Below, piece by piece: positions 1 to 10,969 of a stretch of 64,000 nt of DNA. The stretch is from Erwinia sp. 198. Its GTDB lineage: Bacteria; Pseudomonadota; Gammaproteobacteria; Enterobacterales; Enterobacteriaceae. Under the pieces are notes generated by a model. That model was given only the letters and a program-made list of their open reading frames with translations, was not told the DNA's origin and searched no databases. The stretch is taken from assembly GCF_003937915.1 (NCBI RefSeq), contig NZ_RHUM01000013.1, positions 87,733-151,732 of the forward strand. Direction: 5' to 3'. Every line of letters begins with the position of its first letter. Position 1 is the first letter of the stretch. A program made the translations under genes and the position numbers.

Positions 1-142
1 ATAACAGCGTCAACGTGGGATGGAGGCAGCAAAAGAAGAAGAGGTGACAGCGGTCGCAGCGCTTGCCTGAACAAGAAAAACATTTACTGTCGGCGCATTT
101 TAGGGGATAACTCGCGGGAATTTTTATCCAGCCGGAGATCCC

Positions 143-1270
143 ATGAGCCAATTCGAACTGAGCCACCGCACGCTGACGCTGCACCGTTTTCCCCAGATGC
201 GTGAAGAAAGCCCGTTACAGGCGTGGGACGCCGCCGATGAATATTTGCTGCAACAGGTTGCGGACAAGCCTGCCAACGGCACGACGCTGATCTTTAACGA
301 CACTTTTGGCGCCCTGGCCTGTGCGCTGGTGGGCGAAGAACTTTTCAGCGTCAGCGACTCGTGGATCAGCCAGCAGGCGACGCGGCAGAACCTGCTGGAA
401 AACGGCATGGACGAAGGCGACGTGCATTTTCTGGACAGTCTGGCCGCGCTGCCCGCCAGCCCGGCCCGCGTGCTGATTAAAATCCCTAAATCCCTTGCCC
501 TGCTGGAGCAACAGCTGCGCGCGCTGCGTCATGTGGTAACGCCGGAAACGCAGGTTATCGCGGCGGGTAAGGCAAAAGACATTCATACCTCGACGCTGCA
601 GCTGTTCGAGCGCGTGCTGGGGAAAACCACCACGTCGCTGGCGGTGAAAAAAGCGCGGCTGATCTACTGTACGCCAGAGCTGCCGCAACTGGCCGCAGGT
701 GCGGAAACCTACAGCTGGCCGCTGGACGGTACGCCTTACCACATTCATAACCACGCCAACGTTTTTGCCCGCAGCGGGCTGGACGTCGGCGCGCGTTTCT
801 TTATGGCGCATCTGCCGGATAATATCGACGGTGAAATTGTCGATCTGGGCTGCGGCAACGGCGTGATCGGCCTGATGGCGCTGGAGCAGAACCCTACGGC
901 GGAAGTGCATTTCGTTGATGAATCCTGGATGGCGGTCGCCAGCAGCCGGATGAACGTGGAGGTTAATCGCCCGCAGGACATGGCGCGCAGCCACTTTGCG
1001 GTCAATAACTCGCTGGCCGGTTTTCCTTCCGATCGCCTGCATGCGGTGCTTTGCAATCCGCCTTTCCATCAGCAGAACACGCTGACCGATCATATTGCCT
1101 GGCAGATGTTCCGCGATGCGCGCCGCTGTCTGCAATATGGCGGCGAGCTGCGTATCGTTGGCAACCGTCATCTCGACTACTATCGCAAAATGAAGAAGCT
1201 GTTCGGCAACTGCACCACCGTCGCCTCTAACCAAAAGTTTGTGATCCTGCGTTCGGTAAAACTGCGCTAA
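143..1270 (+). CDS. rlmG: 23S rRNA (guanine-1835-N2)-methyltransferase RlmG
   Basis: A 375-residue protein matching the usual RlmG length. RlmG uses S-adenosylmethionine to make m2G1835 in 23S rRNA, acting on protein-free rRNA in the cytoplasm. The N-terminal half (about 1-190) is the degenerate methyltransferase-like domain of the RlmG/RsmC group. The C-terminal half holds the working Rossmann domain, with the SAM-binding motif [12 protein letters not shown] near residue 233 and the catalytic NPPF motif near residue 305. The ATG is preceded by a GGAGATCCC stretch. It is convergent with the laccase-domain gene and the two coding ends overlap by 4 bp. rlmG lies near fadH in E. coli as well, which supports the assignment. 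Confidence 0.96.
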   Translation: MSQFELSHRTLTLHRFPQMREESPLQAWDAADEYLLQQVADKPANGTTLIFNDTFGALACALVGEELFSVSDSWISQQATRQNLLENGMDEGDVHFLDSLAALPASPARVLIKIPKSLALLEQQLRALRHVVTPETQVIAAGKAKDIHTSTLQLFERVLGKTTTSLAVKKARLIYCTPELPQLAAGAETYSWPLDGTPYHIHNHANVFARSGLDVGARFFMAHLPDNIDGEIVDLGCGNGVIGLMALEQNPTAEVHFVDESWMAVASSRMNVEVNRPQDMARSHFAVNNSLAGFPSDRLHAVLCNPPFHQQNTLTDHIAWQMFRDARRCLQYGGELRIVGNRHLDYYRKMKKLFGNCTTVASNQKFVILRSVKLR

Positions 1271-1980
1271 CGCCGCCTGATCCAGGCATACCGCTGCTGA
1301 TAGCCATGCTGAAAATGGCCGTTGCGGCGATAGCTCGCCTGTTCTTCCGCCATACAATAGGTGCAGATGCCGCTCAGCTCGATTTGCGCTTCCGGCACGC
1401 CTGCGCGCATCGCCATGCGTTTTGCCAGCAGCGGCAGATCGAACCAGACGCCCTGCGTGGTGCCGATCGCCTGCGCTCTTACCGCCTGCGGATTGCGATA
1501 TTGCCGCGTGGAGTACGCCAGCAACGGCCGCAGGTCGTGCGGGTTCTCCTGACGCATAGCCGCGATGCGATCCTCGCCCAGTTCATAACAGCACGGCCCA
1601 ATCGACGGGCCGACGGCAAGATACAGGCTGTCCGGCGTTGCACCACGCTCGCAAAGCCGATGGATAGCCTGAATAAGCACGCCTTTTAGCGCGCCGTTCA
1701 GCCCGGCATGGACGGCGGCGACCTGCTTGTGCCGCACGTCGGCGATCAGCACCGGCAGGCAGTCGGCGGTATAGACCGCAACAGGGCGCGAATCTGTGGC
1801 AATCAGACCGTCCGCCTCGCGACTTTTCACCGGCAGCGCTTCGCTGTCCAGCAGGACGTGCGCCGTGTGGCGCTGACGATTCATAATGCTTTCCGGCGGC
1901 GGCGGCTCGCCTGCGGGCTGAAAAGCATGATCGAGCCAGGCAAGAGAAGAGAGCAGAGGCGAATGGTAAGCGTGCGGCAT
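1267..1980 (-). CDS. Laccase-domain protein, PgeF/YfiH family paralogue
   Basis: A 237-residue Cu-oxidase_4 (DUF152) protein. Visible family motifs are [17 protein letters not shown] and [11 protein letters not shown], which supply the Cys and His residues of the metal site. Family members have been described as multicopper-type polyphenol oxidases, as purine nucleoside phosphorylase/adenosine deaminases, and, for E. coli YfiH (PgeF), as a peptidoglycan editing factor that removes misincorporated L-Ser. This copy sits between rlmG and fadH, unlike yfiH of E. coli, so it may be a second paralogue and the exact substrate is open. The ATG at 1980 is 117 bp downstream of the fadH stop, on the same strand. 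Confidence 0.85.
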   Translation of the reverse strand: MPHAYHSPLLSSLAWLDHAFQPAGEPPPPESIMNRQRHTAHVLLDSEALPVKSREADGLIATDSRPVAVYTADCLPVLIADVRHKQVAAVHAGLNGALKGVLIQAIHRLCERGATPDSLYLAVGPSIGPCCYELGEDRIAAMRQENPHDLRPLLAYSTRQYRNPQAVRAQAIGTTQGVWFDLPLLAKRMAMRAGVPEAQIELSGICTYCMAEEQASYRRNGHFQHGYQQRYAWIRRR

Positions 1981-2097
1981 CGGGCGACCTTTTTAACAGA
2001 TGTCCTGAGTCCTGACAGCTTAACCTGGCAATGTGAACGGCGAATAACTTTTGTTGCCGCCGCCAGGAAAAGCTTCGCCGCGCTGGCTTCAAACAGG

Positions 2098-4251
<2,154 letters not shown>

Positions 4252-4291
4252 CTATGCTGCGTTAGCAAATTCTTGCTTCAGAGAGCATAAA

Positions 4292-5401
4292 ATGAGATTT
4301 CCCGGCCTGACCAAAGGATTTTTCCTCTTAATCCTGCTTATTGTGACCGTCGCTTTTTTCGAGGTGCTGCAACCTTATTATTCTGCTGTGTTGTGGGCAG
4401 CGATCCTGGCGGTCATTTTCCATCCGATGAAAAACAAAATCCGCCAGTGGATGGGAGAAAGAAACGGCGCCGCCTCCCTGGTGACCGTGGCGATTATCTG
4501 TCTGATCGTTATTACGCCGCTGGCGCTGATCCTCTCGTCGCTGGCGGTTGAGTTCAACGTCGTTTACAGCAAAATTCAGGCTAACAGCACGCCGCTACCG
4601 ACAATGATGACGAATACGGTGCATCATCTTCCGCAATGGGCGCAAAATTACCTGGCCGATCATCAGCTGAATACCGTGAGCGGCATTCAGCAGAAGCTTT
4701 CTCAGGTTGCGTTGCGGGGCAGCCAGTATCTGGCCGGCAGCGTGTTTCTGATCGGGAAAAGCAGCCTGAGCTTTGCGTTAGGCTTCGGCATCATGCTTTA
4801 CCTGCTGTTCTTCCTGCTGAAAGACGGTTCCTGGCTGGTCAACATTATCCTGAAATCGCTGCCGCTTTCACGCTATGCAAAACATCATCTGCTGGCGAAG
4901 TTCGCTGCGGTGGCCCGCGCCACGGTAAAAGGCACGGTCGTGGTAGCGGTGGTGCAGGGCGCGCTTGGCGGCTTTGCCTTCTACGTGACCGGCATCGATG
5001 CCAGCCTGCTGTGGGGGGCATTGATTGCTTTCCTTTCGCTGGTGCCGGCCGTAGGTTCGGCTATTGTCTGGGTGCCCGCCGCCATCTTCTTTTTCTCTAC
5101 CGGTTTAATTTGGAAAGGCATTTTCCTGGTCGCTTTCTTTGTGGTGATCGTAGGCCTGGTGGATAACTTCCTGCGGCCGCTGCTGGTGGGCAAAGACACT
5201 AAGATGCCGGATTATCTGATCCTCATTTCAACGTTAGGCGGGATGGAAATCTACGGCATCAACGGTTTTGTCATTGGCCCGCTGATTGCCGCGATGTTTA
5301 TTGCCTGCTGGAACCTGCTTTCCGGCCGCGACCACGAAGGCAACAGCGAAGAGCTGGACCCGGAGTTTATTGAGGAAGGCAAAACACCGCCGGCCAGCTG
5401 A
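4292..5401 (+). CDS. AI-2E family (PF01594) inner-membrane transporter
   Basis: A 369-residue polytopic membrane protein. Hydrophobic stretches are visible near residues 8-45, 62-85, 150-180, 215-250, 255-285 and 310-345, consistent with the 7-8 segments of the AI-2E exporter/PerM family. Known members include TqsA, YdiK and PerM, with roles from quorum-signal export to ion/proton antiport, so the substrate cannot be told from sequence. The C-terminus is charged and cytosolic-looking. The ATG at 4292 follows AGAGAGCATAAA. A GC-rich hairpin with a T run follows immediately, so it is probably transcribed alone. Confidence 0.88.
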   Translation: MRFPGLTKGFFLLILLIVTVAFFEVLQPYYSAVLWAAILAVIFHPMKNKIRQWMGERNGAASLVTVAIICLIVITPLALILSSLAVEFNVVYSKIQANSTPLPTMMTNTVHHLPQWAQNYLADHQLNTVSGIQQKLSQVALRGSQYLAGSVFLIGKSSLSFALGFGIMLYLLFFLLKDGSWLVNIILKSLPLSRYAKHHLLAKFAAVARATVKGTVVVAVVQGALGGFAFYVTGIDASLLWGALIAFLSLVPAVGSAIVWVPAAIFFFSTGLIWKGIFLVAFFVVIVGLVDNFLRPLLVGKDTKMPDYLILISTLGGMEIYGINGFVIGPLIAAMFIACWNLLSGRDHEGNSEELDPEFIEEGKTPPAS

Positions 5402-5407
5402 TTAAAT

Positions 5408-5432
5408 GCGGCCCTGCGGGGCCGCTTTTATT
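5408..5432 (+). terminator. Intrinsic terminator after the AI-2E family gene
   Basis: A 7-bp perfect stem GCGGCCC/GGGCCGC with a 4-nt loop, followed by TTTTATTT, directly behind the stop at 5401. The T run overlaps the last codons of the convergent monooxygenase gene. Confidence 0.8.
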
Positions 5433-6633
5433 TCTGCGCTTCCTGAGGCAGCTCACGATAAAATCCCATCCCTATCAGCCTGCCGAATAAAAATGGCAGG
5501 AAAGGGCGACGACGCAGCCAAAGCTCCATGCGACCCGGCGGCTTGCGTCGCGGCTTTTTCCCCGCCTTGCTAATCATTATTTGCAGCGACTGCGTAGCCC
5601 AGGTAGCGAAAGCGCGCCGCCGCTGGACTTTCTCCAGGTCTTTCAAAGTCAGCGAACCCTTTCTCAAAGGCCCTGACAGAAGATTAGCGGTCGCTACGGC
5701 ATCCTGGATCGCCAGGTTGACGCCAACGCCGCCGATGGGCGACATGGCGTGCGCGGCATCCCCAATACACAGCAGGCCAGGTTTGGCCCACTGCTGCAAA
5801 CGGTCGATGCGGATCTCCAGCAGCTTAACCCGATCCCAGTCGGTAATTTCCAGCTGGAGTCGCTCAAGGGAAAATGGCGAAGCGCTGGCGACCTGCTGCA
5901 GAAAAGCGGAAAGCCCGCTCTCCTGCAAAGCAGTAAAACTGCCCTGGGTAATCGAATAGCCGCACTGCCAGTAGTCGCCGCGATCGATCATAATAAAATG
6001 GTTCTTAGGCCCACGATGACCCGGCGACCATTCAGGATCGTCGGCTTGTTTAGCCATCTTCATCCACAGAACATCGCGTGGTGAACCGAAACGCTGCACT
6101 TCCAGGCCAGCGAGCGCTCTAATAACGGAATGACGGCCATCGCAGCCAATAACCAGCTCGCTGCGGAATTCGCGCGCTTCGCCCTCCACTGTCGCCTTAA
6201 CACCTTTGATCTGACCCTGCTCTTCAATTAATGCGTCAACCTTTGCGTTCTGGATCAGCTGAAAACCGGGCAGCTGTAAGGCTTTAGCGTGCAGAAAGTT
6301 CAGAAAATCCCACTGCGGCATAAAAGCGATATATTTACAGCGGGTAGGCAGACGAGTGAAATCCGCCATCGTAGCGGGCTGGCCATCGATCTCGCCGTAA
6401 AGCCTTTCTGCTTTTTGGTGCGGCAGCGCCAGAAACTCATCCAGAAAGCCCAGCCGCCAGATAATTTCAAGCGTAGAGGGATGGATAGTGTCGCCACGAA
6501 AATCCCGTAAAAAATCTCCGTGTTTTTCCAGTACCGTTACGGGAATGCCGTTACGCGCCAGCAGGTAACCCAGCATCAGCCCGGCCGGGCCTGCGCCAAC
6601 GATACAGCAGGAAGAAGGGGTAGGGGTGTTCAT
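5428..6633 (-). CDS. FAD-dependent oxidoreductase/monooxygenase (PHBH/UbiH-type fold)
   Basis: A 401-residue flavoprotein of the group A aromatic hydroxylase type. An N-terminal dinucleotide-binding motif GAGPAGLMLGYLLARNG (residues 13-29) is followed by an acidic LEK, and the second FAD motif GDAAHAMSPIGGVG lies near residue 296. Such enzymes use NAD(P)H and O2 to hydroxylate aromatic or polyketide-like substrates; the substrate here is unknown. There is no membrane segment. A strong Fur-box-like palindrome lies 27 bp upstream of the ATG, suggesting repression by iron and a role in iron-limited growth, although no siderophore genes are adjacent. Confidence 0.87.
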   Translation of the reverse strand: MNTPTPSSCCIVGAGPAGLMLGYLLARNGIPVTVLEKHGDFLRDFRGDTIHPSTLEIIWRLGFLDEFLALPHQKAERLYGEIDGQPATMADFTRLPTRCKYIAFMPQWDFLNFLHAKALQLPGFQLIQNAKVDALIEEQGQIKGVKATVEGEAREFRSELVIGCDGRHSVIRALAGLEVQRFGSPRDVLWMKMAKQADDPEWSPGHRGPKNHFIMIDRGDYWQCGYSITQGSFTALQESGLSAFLQQVASASPFSLERLQLEITDWDRVKLLEIRIDRLQQWAKPGLLCIGDAAHAMSPIGGVGVNLAIQDAVATANLLSGPLRKGSLTLKDLEKVQRRRAFATWATQSLQIMISKAGKKPRRKPPGRMELWLRRRPFLPFLFGRLIGMGFYRELPQEAQK

Positions 6634-6659
6634 TCTGGACCGTCCGGCTAGCTCAATAA

Positions 6660-6676
6660 ATGATAATTGTTATCAT
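6660..6676 (-). promoter_or_regulatory. Fur box upstream of the FAD monooxygenase
   Basis: The 17-bp sequence ATGATAATTGTTATCAT has 7-bp arms forming a perfect inverted repeat. It differs from the 7-1-7 Fur consensus (TGATAATnATTATCA) at one position. It lies 27 bp upstream of the start codon of the reverse-strand flavoprotein, where a repressor would cover the promoter. Confidence 0.75.
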
Positions 6677-7273
6677 TGGTCAGCAAGAAGATCAAACTAC
6701 ATCGGGCCGGGCAGCACTAATGTTTCATGTTGCCGCTTACAGGGCTGCGCTGCGGCAAGCAGATACAGGCGGGCTGTTTAGCATAGATCGGCCGGTTTTA
6801 ACGCTATGAGAAAATATATGGTTTTTTATTATTAACAGGCTAACTCTTGCTTCACTTAATCAAAATAAGAGCGGTTGTTGTAGCGTTTCACCAGCGGATG
6901 ATCAGCATGGCGATTAATAACTCCGCTTTTTAAGGCTGCAAAGAGGGCCATAGCGTAATAGCGGCAGCAGCGACCTTCCGGCTGAGGCCGCCTTATGATA
7001 TCCCCATGTCTGTTTTGGCTAAATTCTAAATTCATTTATGTTGTTATCAACGCCGGGAACGATAAATTTATCGTGAAATTATAGAGATGATTATTATATC
7101 GGGGGTTTTACCTGATTCTGAATGAGTGACCAGGTGAGGCAGTATTTAATAAATGAATATAACTCACGGCCCTCAGGTAAGGGATATAAAGTATTTACAG
7201 ATTATTTTAGCGCGGTATGATTTGTAACCACATCCACAAACCTATGGATCACTATACACAAGGAAGCGATACC
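6677..7273. other. Intergenic region at the core/accessory boundary
   Basis: About 600 bp with no credible gene. It becomes AT-rich from about 6,800. No IS end, tRNA fragment or att repeat was seen. The promoter of the DUF3289 gene presumably lies at its right end. Confidence 0.5.
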
Positions 7274-8125
7274 GTGTCAGCACTACAATTTCCCTGTAAT
7301 ATTTTCAAGACTCAGAAACGGATGGACGATTACAGCGCCAGTGATATGCGCTATGGTGATTTGTCCGCAGCACAGTTGAAATCGCATTATCATCTGGTTG
7401 ATGTCTCCACCAGGGTAAATCCTTATACACTGGTGAAAATCACCCCGTTCAGCCAGCCACAGTCTATGTTTTACGGCTCTCGGGGAGAGGGCAAGAAAAT
7501 TACCCGGCAGGAGTGCGCCGGTATCCTGTTTGATGAATTCCGCCACCTGTCTCAGCCGTTCGCCACTTATGGACCTTACAGGCACCTTATTGAAAAGATG
7601 ATTAGCCATATGCAGCATGGAAATGGCACATCTTTCCGGGATGCGTCGTTGGACAGGGCACTGAAGGAACAGATCATGAATGATAGATCGAGGGAAAACA
7701 GTACATGCTTACGGCTGGATGAAGTTTTTAAAAGCCATATAGATTGGGAAAATAAATTTTATCCCGTAAGCAGAAAAGACGAATTAAGGAACGCCATATC
7801 TCGTGGAAAGCTTCCAAAATTTGACCGATTCCAGGATGATTTTAATGGCATGGGAATAACTGTTCATGATACATGGGCAACGCACATTGCGATTAAATCG
7901 TTACAGATAGATAAGAACCATTACCGGGCAATAGTTCATTACAGTATTCAGGATCATTTCGGCCTGGATATAGACGACATTTCAAATTTTAAATTTAGTT
8001 ATTTTCGATTCTTTCGTATCTGGTTCGTGCTTCAGCGATATAATCAGTTTGGTTTTAAACCTTTTATGACCAATATGGAAAACACCATTGAAATTTCTGG
8101 AGGGCGCGATGAAAGAGAAAAATAA
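7274..8125 (+). CDS. DUF3289 (YPO3983-type) family protein
   Basis: About 283 residues from GTG 7274, chosen because AAGGAAG sits 7 nt upstream; ATG 7217 would add 19 residues. Family hallmarks are FKTQKRMDDYSASDMRYGDLS near the N-terminus, a central FDEFRHLSQPFATYGPYRHLI block and a C-terminal HDTWATHI / HFGLDIDDI block. DUF3289 genes recur in enterobacterial type VI secretion and toxin loci and are often followed by a DUF943 gene, as here (16-bp overlap). No enzymatic motif is recognised. A cargo or effector-like role is inference from context. The gene is AT-richer than the left core, in line with horizontal transfer. Confidence 0.85.
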   Translation: MSALQFPCNIFKTQKRMDDYSASDMRYGDLSAAQLKSHYHLVDVSTRVNPYTLVKITPFSQPQSMFYGSRGEGKKITRQECAGILFDEFRHLSQPFATYGPYRHLIEKMISHMQHGNGTSFRDASLDRALKEQIMNDRSRENSTCLRLDEVFKSHIDWENKFYPVSRKDELRNAISRGKLPKFDRFQDDFNGMGITVHDTWATHIAIKSLQIDKNHYRAIVHYSIQDHFGLDIDDISNFKFSYFRFFRIWFVLQRYNQFGFKPFMTNMENTIEISGGRDEREK

Positions 8126-8621
8126 GAAAATTTTCGCCATTATCTCCCTGGCTGTCTGTATGTTAATCGGTTACTGGCTCTGGCTCTCACTACGCCCTGT
8201 AGAAGTTGTCGCAGTCCACCAGGAAAATAATTATAGTGATGTTTTAGTCAAAAACTTTCCTTTTACCACTCAGGGTAAAATAAACTGGTGGTCAAAAAAT
8301 AAAAAAATGCTGAAAGAAAAATATGGCATCCCAAAGCCTGCAGCTTATGGAAGTTTTACTATCATTTTCTGGTATTTCGGTGATGGCTACAAAGAAGAAG
8401 GAAAATATGACAGGCTTTGTTTTTATGATATGAAAGAAAAAGAAAATTGCATAGAAAAAGAACGTGCTCTTGAAGTCAGCTATAGCAAAAGTATGGGGAC
8501 TACGTTTACTGTCCATGATGGAATATACCGTATTGGTAGCAAGGGGGAAATAATTAAGAACCACCCTGACCAGGCATGTCTCTCGTGTGGTAACCTGCAG
8601 AAAGCTTTCGCCCAGCCTTGA
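8109..8621 (+). CDS. DUF943 family membrane-anchored protein
   Basis: A 170-residue protein with one N-terminal transmembrane segment (about residues 8-25, IFAIISLAVCMLIGYWLWL) and a periplasmic-looking C-terminal domain that contains a Cys pair (CLSCG) near the end. It fits the enterobacterial DUF943 family. The ATG at 8109 has GGAGGG 5-10 nt upstream; an in-frame ATG at 8088 lacks a good ribosome site. The 5' end overlaps the DUF3289 stop, so translation is probably coupled. DUF943 genes are commonly found beside DUF3289 or effector genes, so an immunity or accessory role is plausible but not shown. Confidence 0.82.
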   Translation: MKEKNKKIFAIISLAVCMLIGYWLWLSLRPVEVVAVHQENNYSDVLVKNFPFTTQGKINWWSKNKKMLKEKYGIPKPAAYGSFTIIFWYFGDGYKEEGKYDRLCFYDMKEKENCIEKERALEVSYSKSMGTTFTVHDGIYRIGSKGEIIKNHPDQACLSCGNLQKAFAQP

Positions 8622-8844
8622 TTTGTAGCTGGACAGCACTGTGGCTATTTCGTAATGGCGTAGCCTTATAGTCTCATAGCCCCTTGAACAGTCTCCTGAC
8701 AGCCGGTAACGGGATACTTTTCTCACCATCCCGGACGGAAACAAGTTTGCACCGGGAACGTGAAGCGTTGTCCTTTCACAAACCATGTTGAGAACGAATT
8801 AACAAGTTTGATATGGTTTTTTTTGAAGTCGGCGCTGCCAGGCA

Positions 8845-9218
8845 CTAAGTTGGCAATTGTGAAGGATAGAGCCAGCTTACTGGCTTTAGCCGATGCATGA
8901 TCTGCCGCTTTGCCTGACAATTTTGAATGTGAGACACAAGGTTATTGCTTTTTTCATTGCCAGGCCTTGTTAATTTTTTACGAAAGTAAAATTCAACCAA
9001 ATCCAAAGCTACATCATTTTTTCTATATGCCTCACCTAAAGAAAGAGCTAACCTTTTTTCCTCTCTCCTGATGTCACGGCATGAAATATTATTGATTCGG
9101 GACAAGGCACGAAACATAATTGATAAAACGTTGCCCGCCTAATAGTAGATATACAATCTGCATGGATGTGATTAAATGAATTTTTTAGTGCAGTAGCTAA
9201 TTTTTTATTGGCCTGCAT
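8845..9218 (-). pseudogene. Frameshifted hypothetical gene
   Basis: Two overlapping reverse-strand reading frames look like one protein split by a single-base frameshift near 9,115-9,135. The first begins MQANKKLATALKNSFNHIHAD and reaches STIRRA. The second continues NVLSIMFRALSRINNIS and then a charged helical stretch ending KSNNLVSHIQN. The joined product would be about 120 residues, basic, helical and with no membrane segment. I do not recognise the family. It lies between DUF943 and a small membrane protein in AT-rich DNA. The joining is inference from continuity of composition, not from a homologue. Confidence 0.35.
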
Positions 9219-9313
9219 TTTAAACTGCAAACAGTTTTATGACCTGTCTTGTGTCCTTGTTGTATCATCTTCCCAATTTTTGATCATGTTCGCCAACAAG
9301 GGAAAGAAAGAAG

Positions 9314-9571
9314 ATGGGAAAAACAAAGAAAACGCTGATTTATATTCCAATTGTTATTATTTTTTTTCTAATTATACCGGAGGTCATTCTTCGCACATTG
9401 ACGCCTGAACAGCTGGCGAGGGTGAGTGATTTCACAAGTTTAGGGGGACTCTTAAACCCTTTACTCTCCCTGATAATTTTTTTGGGCCTTTTCTCCGTCA
9501 TTTTGGCTGTTCTCACTGTCTCTACAGTGAGCAAAATCTATCGTTCGAGATCACGCTCTGAGGGCAAGTGA
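9314..9571 (+). CDS. Small two-segment membrane protein
   Basis: An 85-residue protein with two hydrophobic segments (about residues 9-26 and 47-70) and a basic C-terminus (SKIYRSRSRSEGK). The ATG at 9314 has GAAAGAAAGAAG upstream. The family is not recognised. Its size and position among effector/prophage cargo would suit an immunity-type or holin-like protein, but nothing in the sequence proves that. Confidence 0.55.
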   Translation: MGKTKKTLIYIPIVIIFFLIIPEVILRTLTPEQLARVSDFTSLGGLLNPLLSLIIFLGLFSVILAVLTVSTVSKIYRSRSRSEGK

Positions 9572-9715
9572 AGCCTTATATTGCCGATAATCAGCTTTAG
9601 CAAAGCTATGCATGCACTGGGTGCTTATTTTGCATGCATTTCCTGCCCTTATTCCCGTTGTTCCCGGCCTGTTCTGGCGCAGTTTCTGAGGCTGGATGCA
9701 GTTGCATGAAAATCG

Positions 9716-9970
9716 ATGAACAAAGCGGGCAGGCGTGGCGGGGATGGCATTGCCGCCGAAAAAACCAATTCACGCTGTAACAACGGCAGCGACGTATTGA
9801 GGAACTGCCCCCGTGAAAATGAAGCGTTTCGCCGTTGGGCTACTGCCCCTATACCTGGTACTGTTATCCGGCAGCGGCAGCGACCAGCCATCACCGGCGA
9901 TCAATCTTTCCGTAACTGGTTGTCGCACAATAACGCGCTGCCGCCTGAAAGTCGCCAACCCGCACAATAA
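9716..9970 (+). pseudogene. lysB: P2 LysB-like i-spanin fragment
   Basis: The C-terminal part, about 55 residues from RENEAFRRWATAPIPG to LPPESRQPAQ, matches the conserved end of P2 LysB (Rz-type inner-membrane spanin). The N-terminal membrane anchor is missing. A C run near 9,805 breaks the frame between RRQRRIEEL-like codons and the conserved tail, and a stop lies further upstream. LysB/LysC together span the periplasm to fuse inner and outer membranes in lysis. This copy is not functional. Confidence 0.65.
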
Positions 9971-10103
9971 CGGCGATCTGAATCGCCTGCTGGATGAAAC
10001 TGAATCTGCCTGGGCAAACTGCGCGGAAAAGGTGGGTACCATCGTAATCTGCCAGGAACGCAATGATGAACAAGCCGTAATCCTTACGCAAAGCCCTGAA
10101 TGA
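9813..10103 (+). CDS. lysC: P2 LysC-like o-spanin (Rz1-type)
   Basis: A 96-residue reading frame nested out of frame in lysB, as expected for Rz/Rz1 pairs. The C-terminal region (TGCRTITRCRLKVANPHNNG, then ETESAWANCAEKVGTIVICQ) matches P2-like LysC. The hydrophobic start (FAVGLLPLYLVLLSGSGS) resembles a lipoprotein signal, but the expected lipobox Cys appears to be replaced by Ser, so outer-membrane anchoring is doubtful. It overlaps the start of the gene R remnant. Probably non-functional in this decayed prophage. Confidence 0.65.
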   Translation: MKMKRFAVGLLPLYLVLLSGSGSDQPSPAINLSVTGCRTITRCRLKVANPHNNGDLNRLLDETESAWANCAEKVGTIVICQERNDEQAVILTQSPE

Positions 10104-10491
10104 TGCCGTTTCGTATGTTCGGGAGAATCCGGACCGGCTCCTCCTTTTTGTGGATAACGGGGCGCTGATCGCGACGCCTGCCGCGTCAATTGCATGAGAA
10201 TACCGCTATACCCTGAACATAGTGGTAACGGATTTTACCGGCGACCAAAATTTATTGATGGCTCCGATCCTGTTCTGGCTGCGGGAAAATCAGCCGGACC
10301 AGATGCAGAACGTAACGGAGCGGGAAAGGCTGTTTACGTTTGAGGTCGATATTCTGGGCAACGGAGCCTGCGATCTCAGCCTGAACCTGAAATTAACGGA
10401 GCGTGTGCTGGCATGTGAGGTAAACGGCGCTATGGAGGTTGAAGCACTGGCAGAGCCAAAGTTGCGTGATGATTACTGGGCTGGTTACTGA
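10066..10491 (+). pseudogene. R: P2 tail completion protein gpR, interrupted by two stop codons
   Basis: One continuous frame gives MNKP, a TAA stop at 10078, SLRKALNDAVSYVRENPDRL to TPAASIA, a TGA stop at 10195, then EYRYTLNIVVTDFTGDQNLL and the rest to 10491. This matches P2 gpR over its full length of about 140 residues. gpR is needed to finish the tail before head joining. With two nonsense codons it is dead; the C-terminal 89 residues could only be made by internal initiation at GTG 10222. Confidence 0.85.
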
Positions 10492-10925
10492 TGGATGACC
10501 TGCATCAGGTAGACGCCTGGCTGGCCGCGCTGCTGGCGGATCTGGAACCAGCAGCCCGCACGAAGATGCTACGGGAAGTAGTGCGGGATGTGCGACGTAT
10601 TCAGCAGCAGAACATGACCGCGCAAAGAGCGCCGGACGGTACGGCATGGGAGCCGCGTAAAGTGACGGCCCGGACAAAGCCGGGGAGGGTAAGGCGTAAG
10701 ATGTTTATGAAGCTGAAAACGGCGAAGTATCTCAAAGCGCAGGCTGACGCCAGCCAGGCGGAGATCTTCTTTGCCGGACGGGCGCAGCGTATAGCTCGTG
10801 TGCATCATTATGGTTTACGCGACAGAGTGAATCGATTCGGCTTTAAATTACAATATACTAAGCGCCCACTGCTGGGCGTTAGTGACGGTGTTAAAAATAA
10901 AGTACTATGGATTTTTGTTAATTGA
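10491..10925 (+). CDS. S: P2 tail completion protein gpS (virion morphogenesis protein)
   Basis: A 144-residue protein close to the P2 gpS length (150). It begins MDDLHQVDAWLAALLADLEP and includes the conserved QQQNMTAQRAPDGTAWEPRK and RVHHYGLRD blocks. gpS acts with gpR in tail completion. The start overlaps the gene R stop (TGATG). The last ~15 residues after LLGVSDGV diverge and run into AT-rich cargo DNA, so the natural C-terminus was probably replaced when the cargo inserted. Confidence 0.85.
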   Translation: MDDLHQVDAWLAALLADLEPAARTKMLREVVRDVRRIQQQNMTAQRAPDGTAWEPRKVTARTKPGRVRRKMFMKLKTAKYLKAQADASQAEIFFAGRAQRIARVHHYGLRDRVNRFGFKLQYTKRPLLGVSDGVKNKVLWIFVN

Positions 10926-10969
10926 CTTGCTTAAGATAAAAAAAGTGAAATACGATTTCATGACTTTCA

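Noticed and set aside
215..1357. Long reverse-strand open frame (380 codons) opposite rlmG
   Set aside because: It is the shadow of a GC-rich gene: Arg/His/Gln-rich translation, no family, while the forward frame is a clear RlmG.
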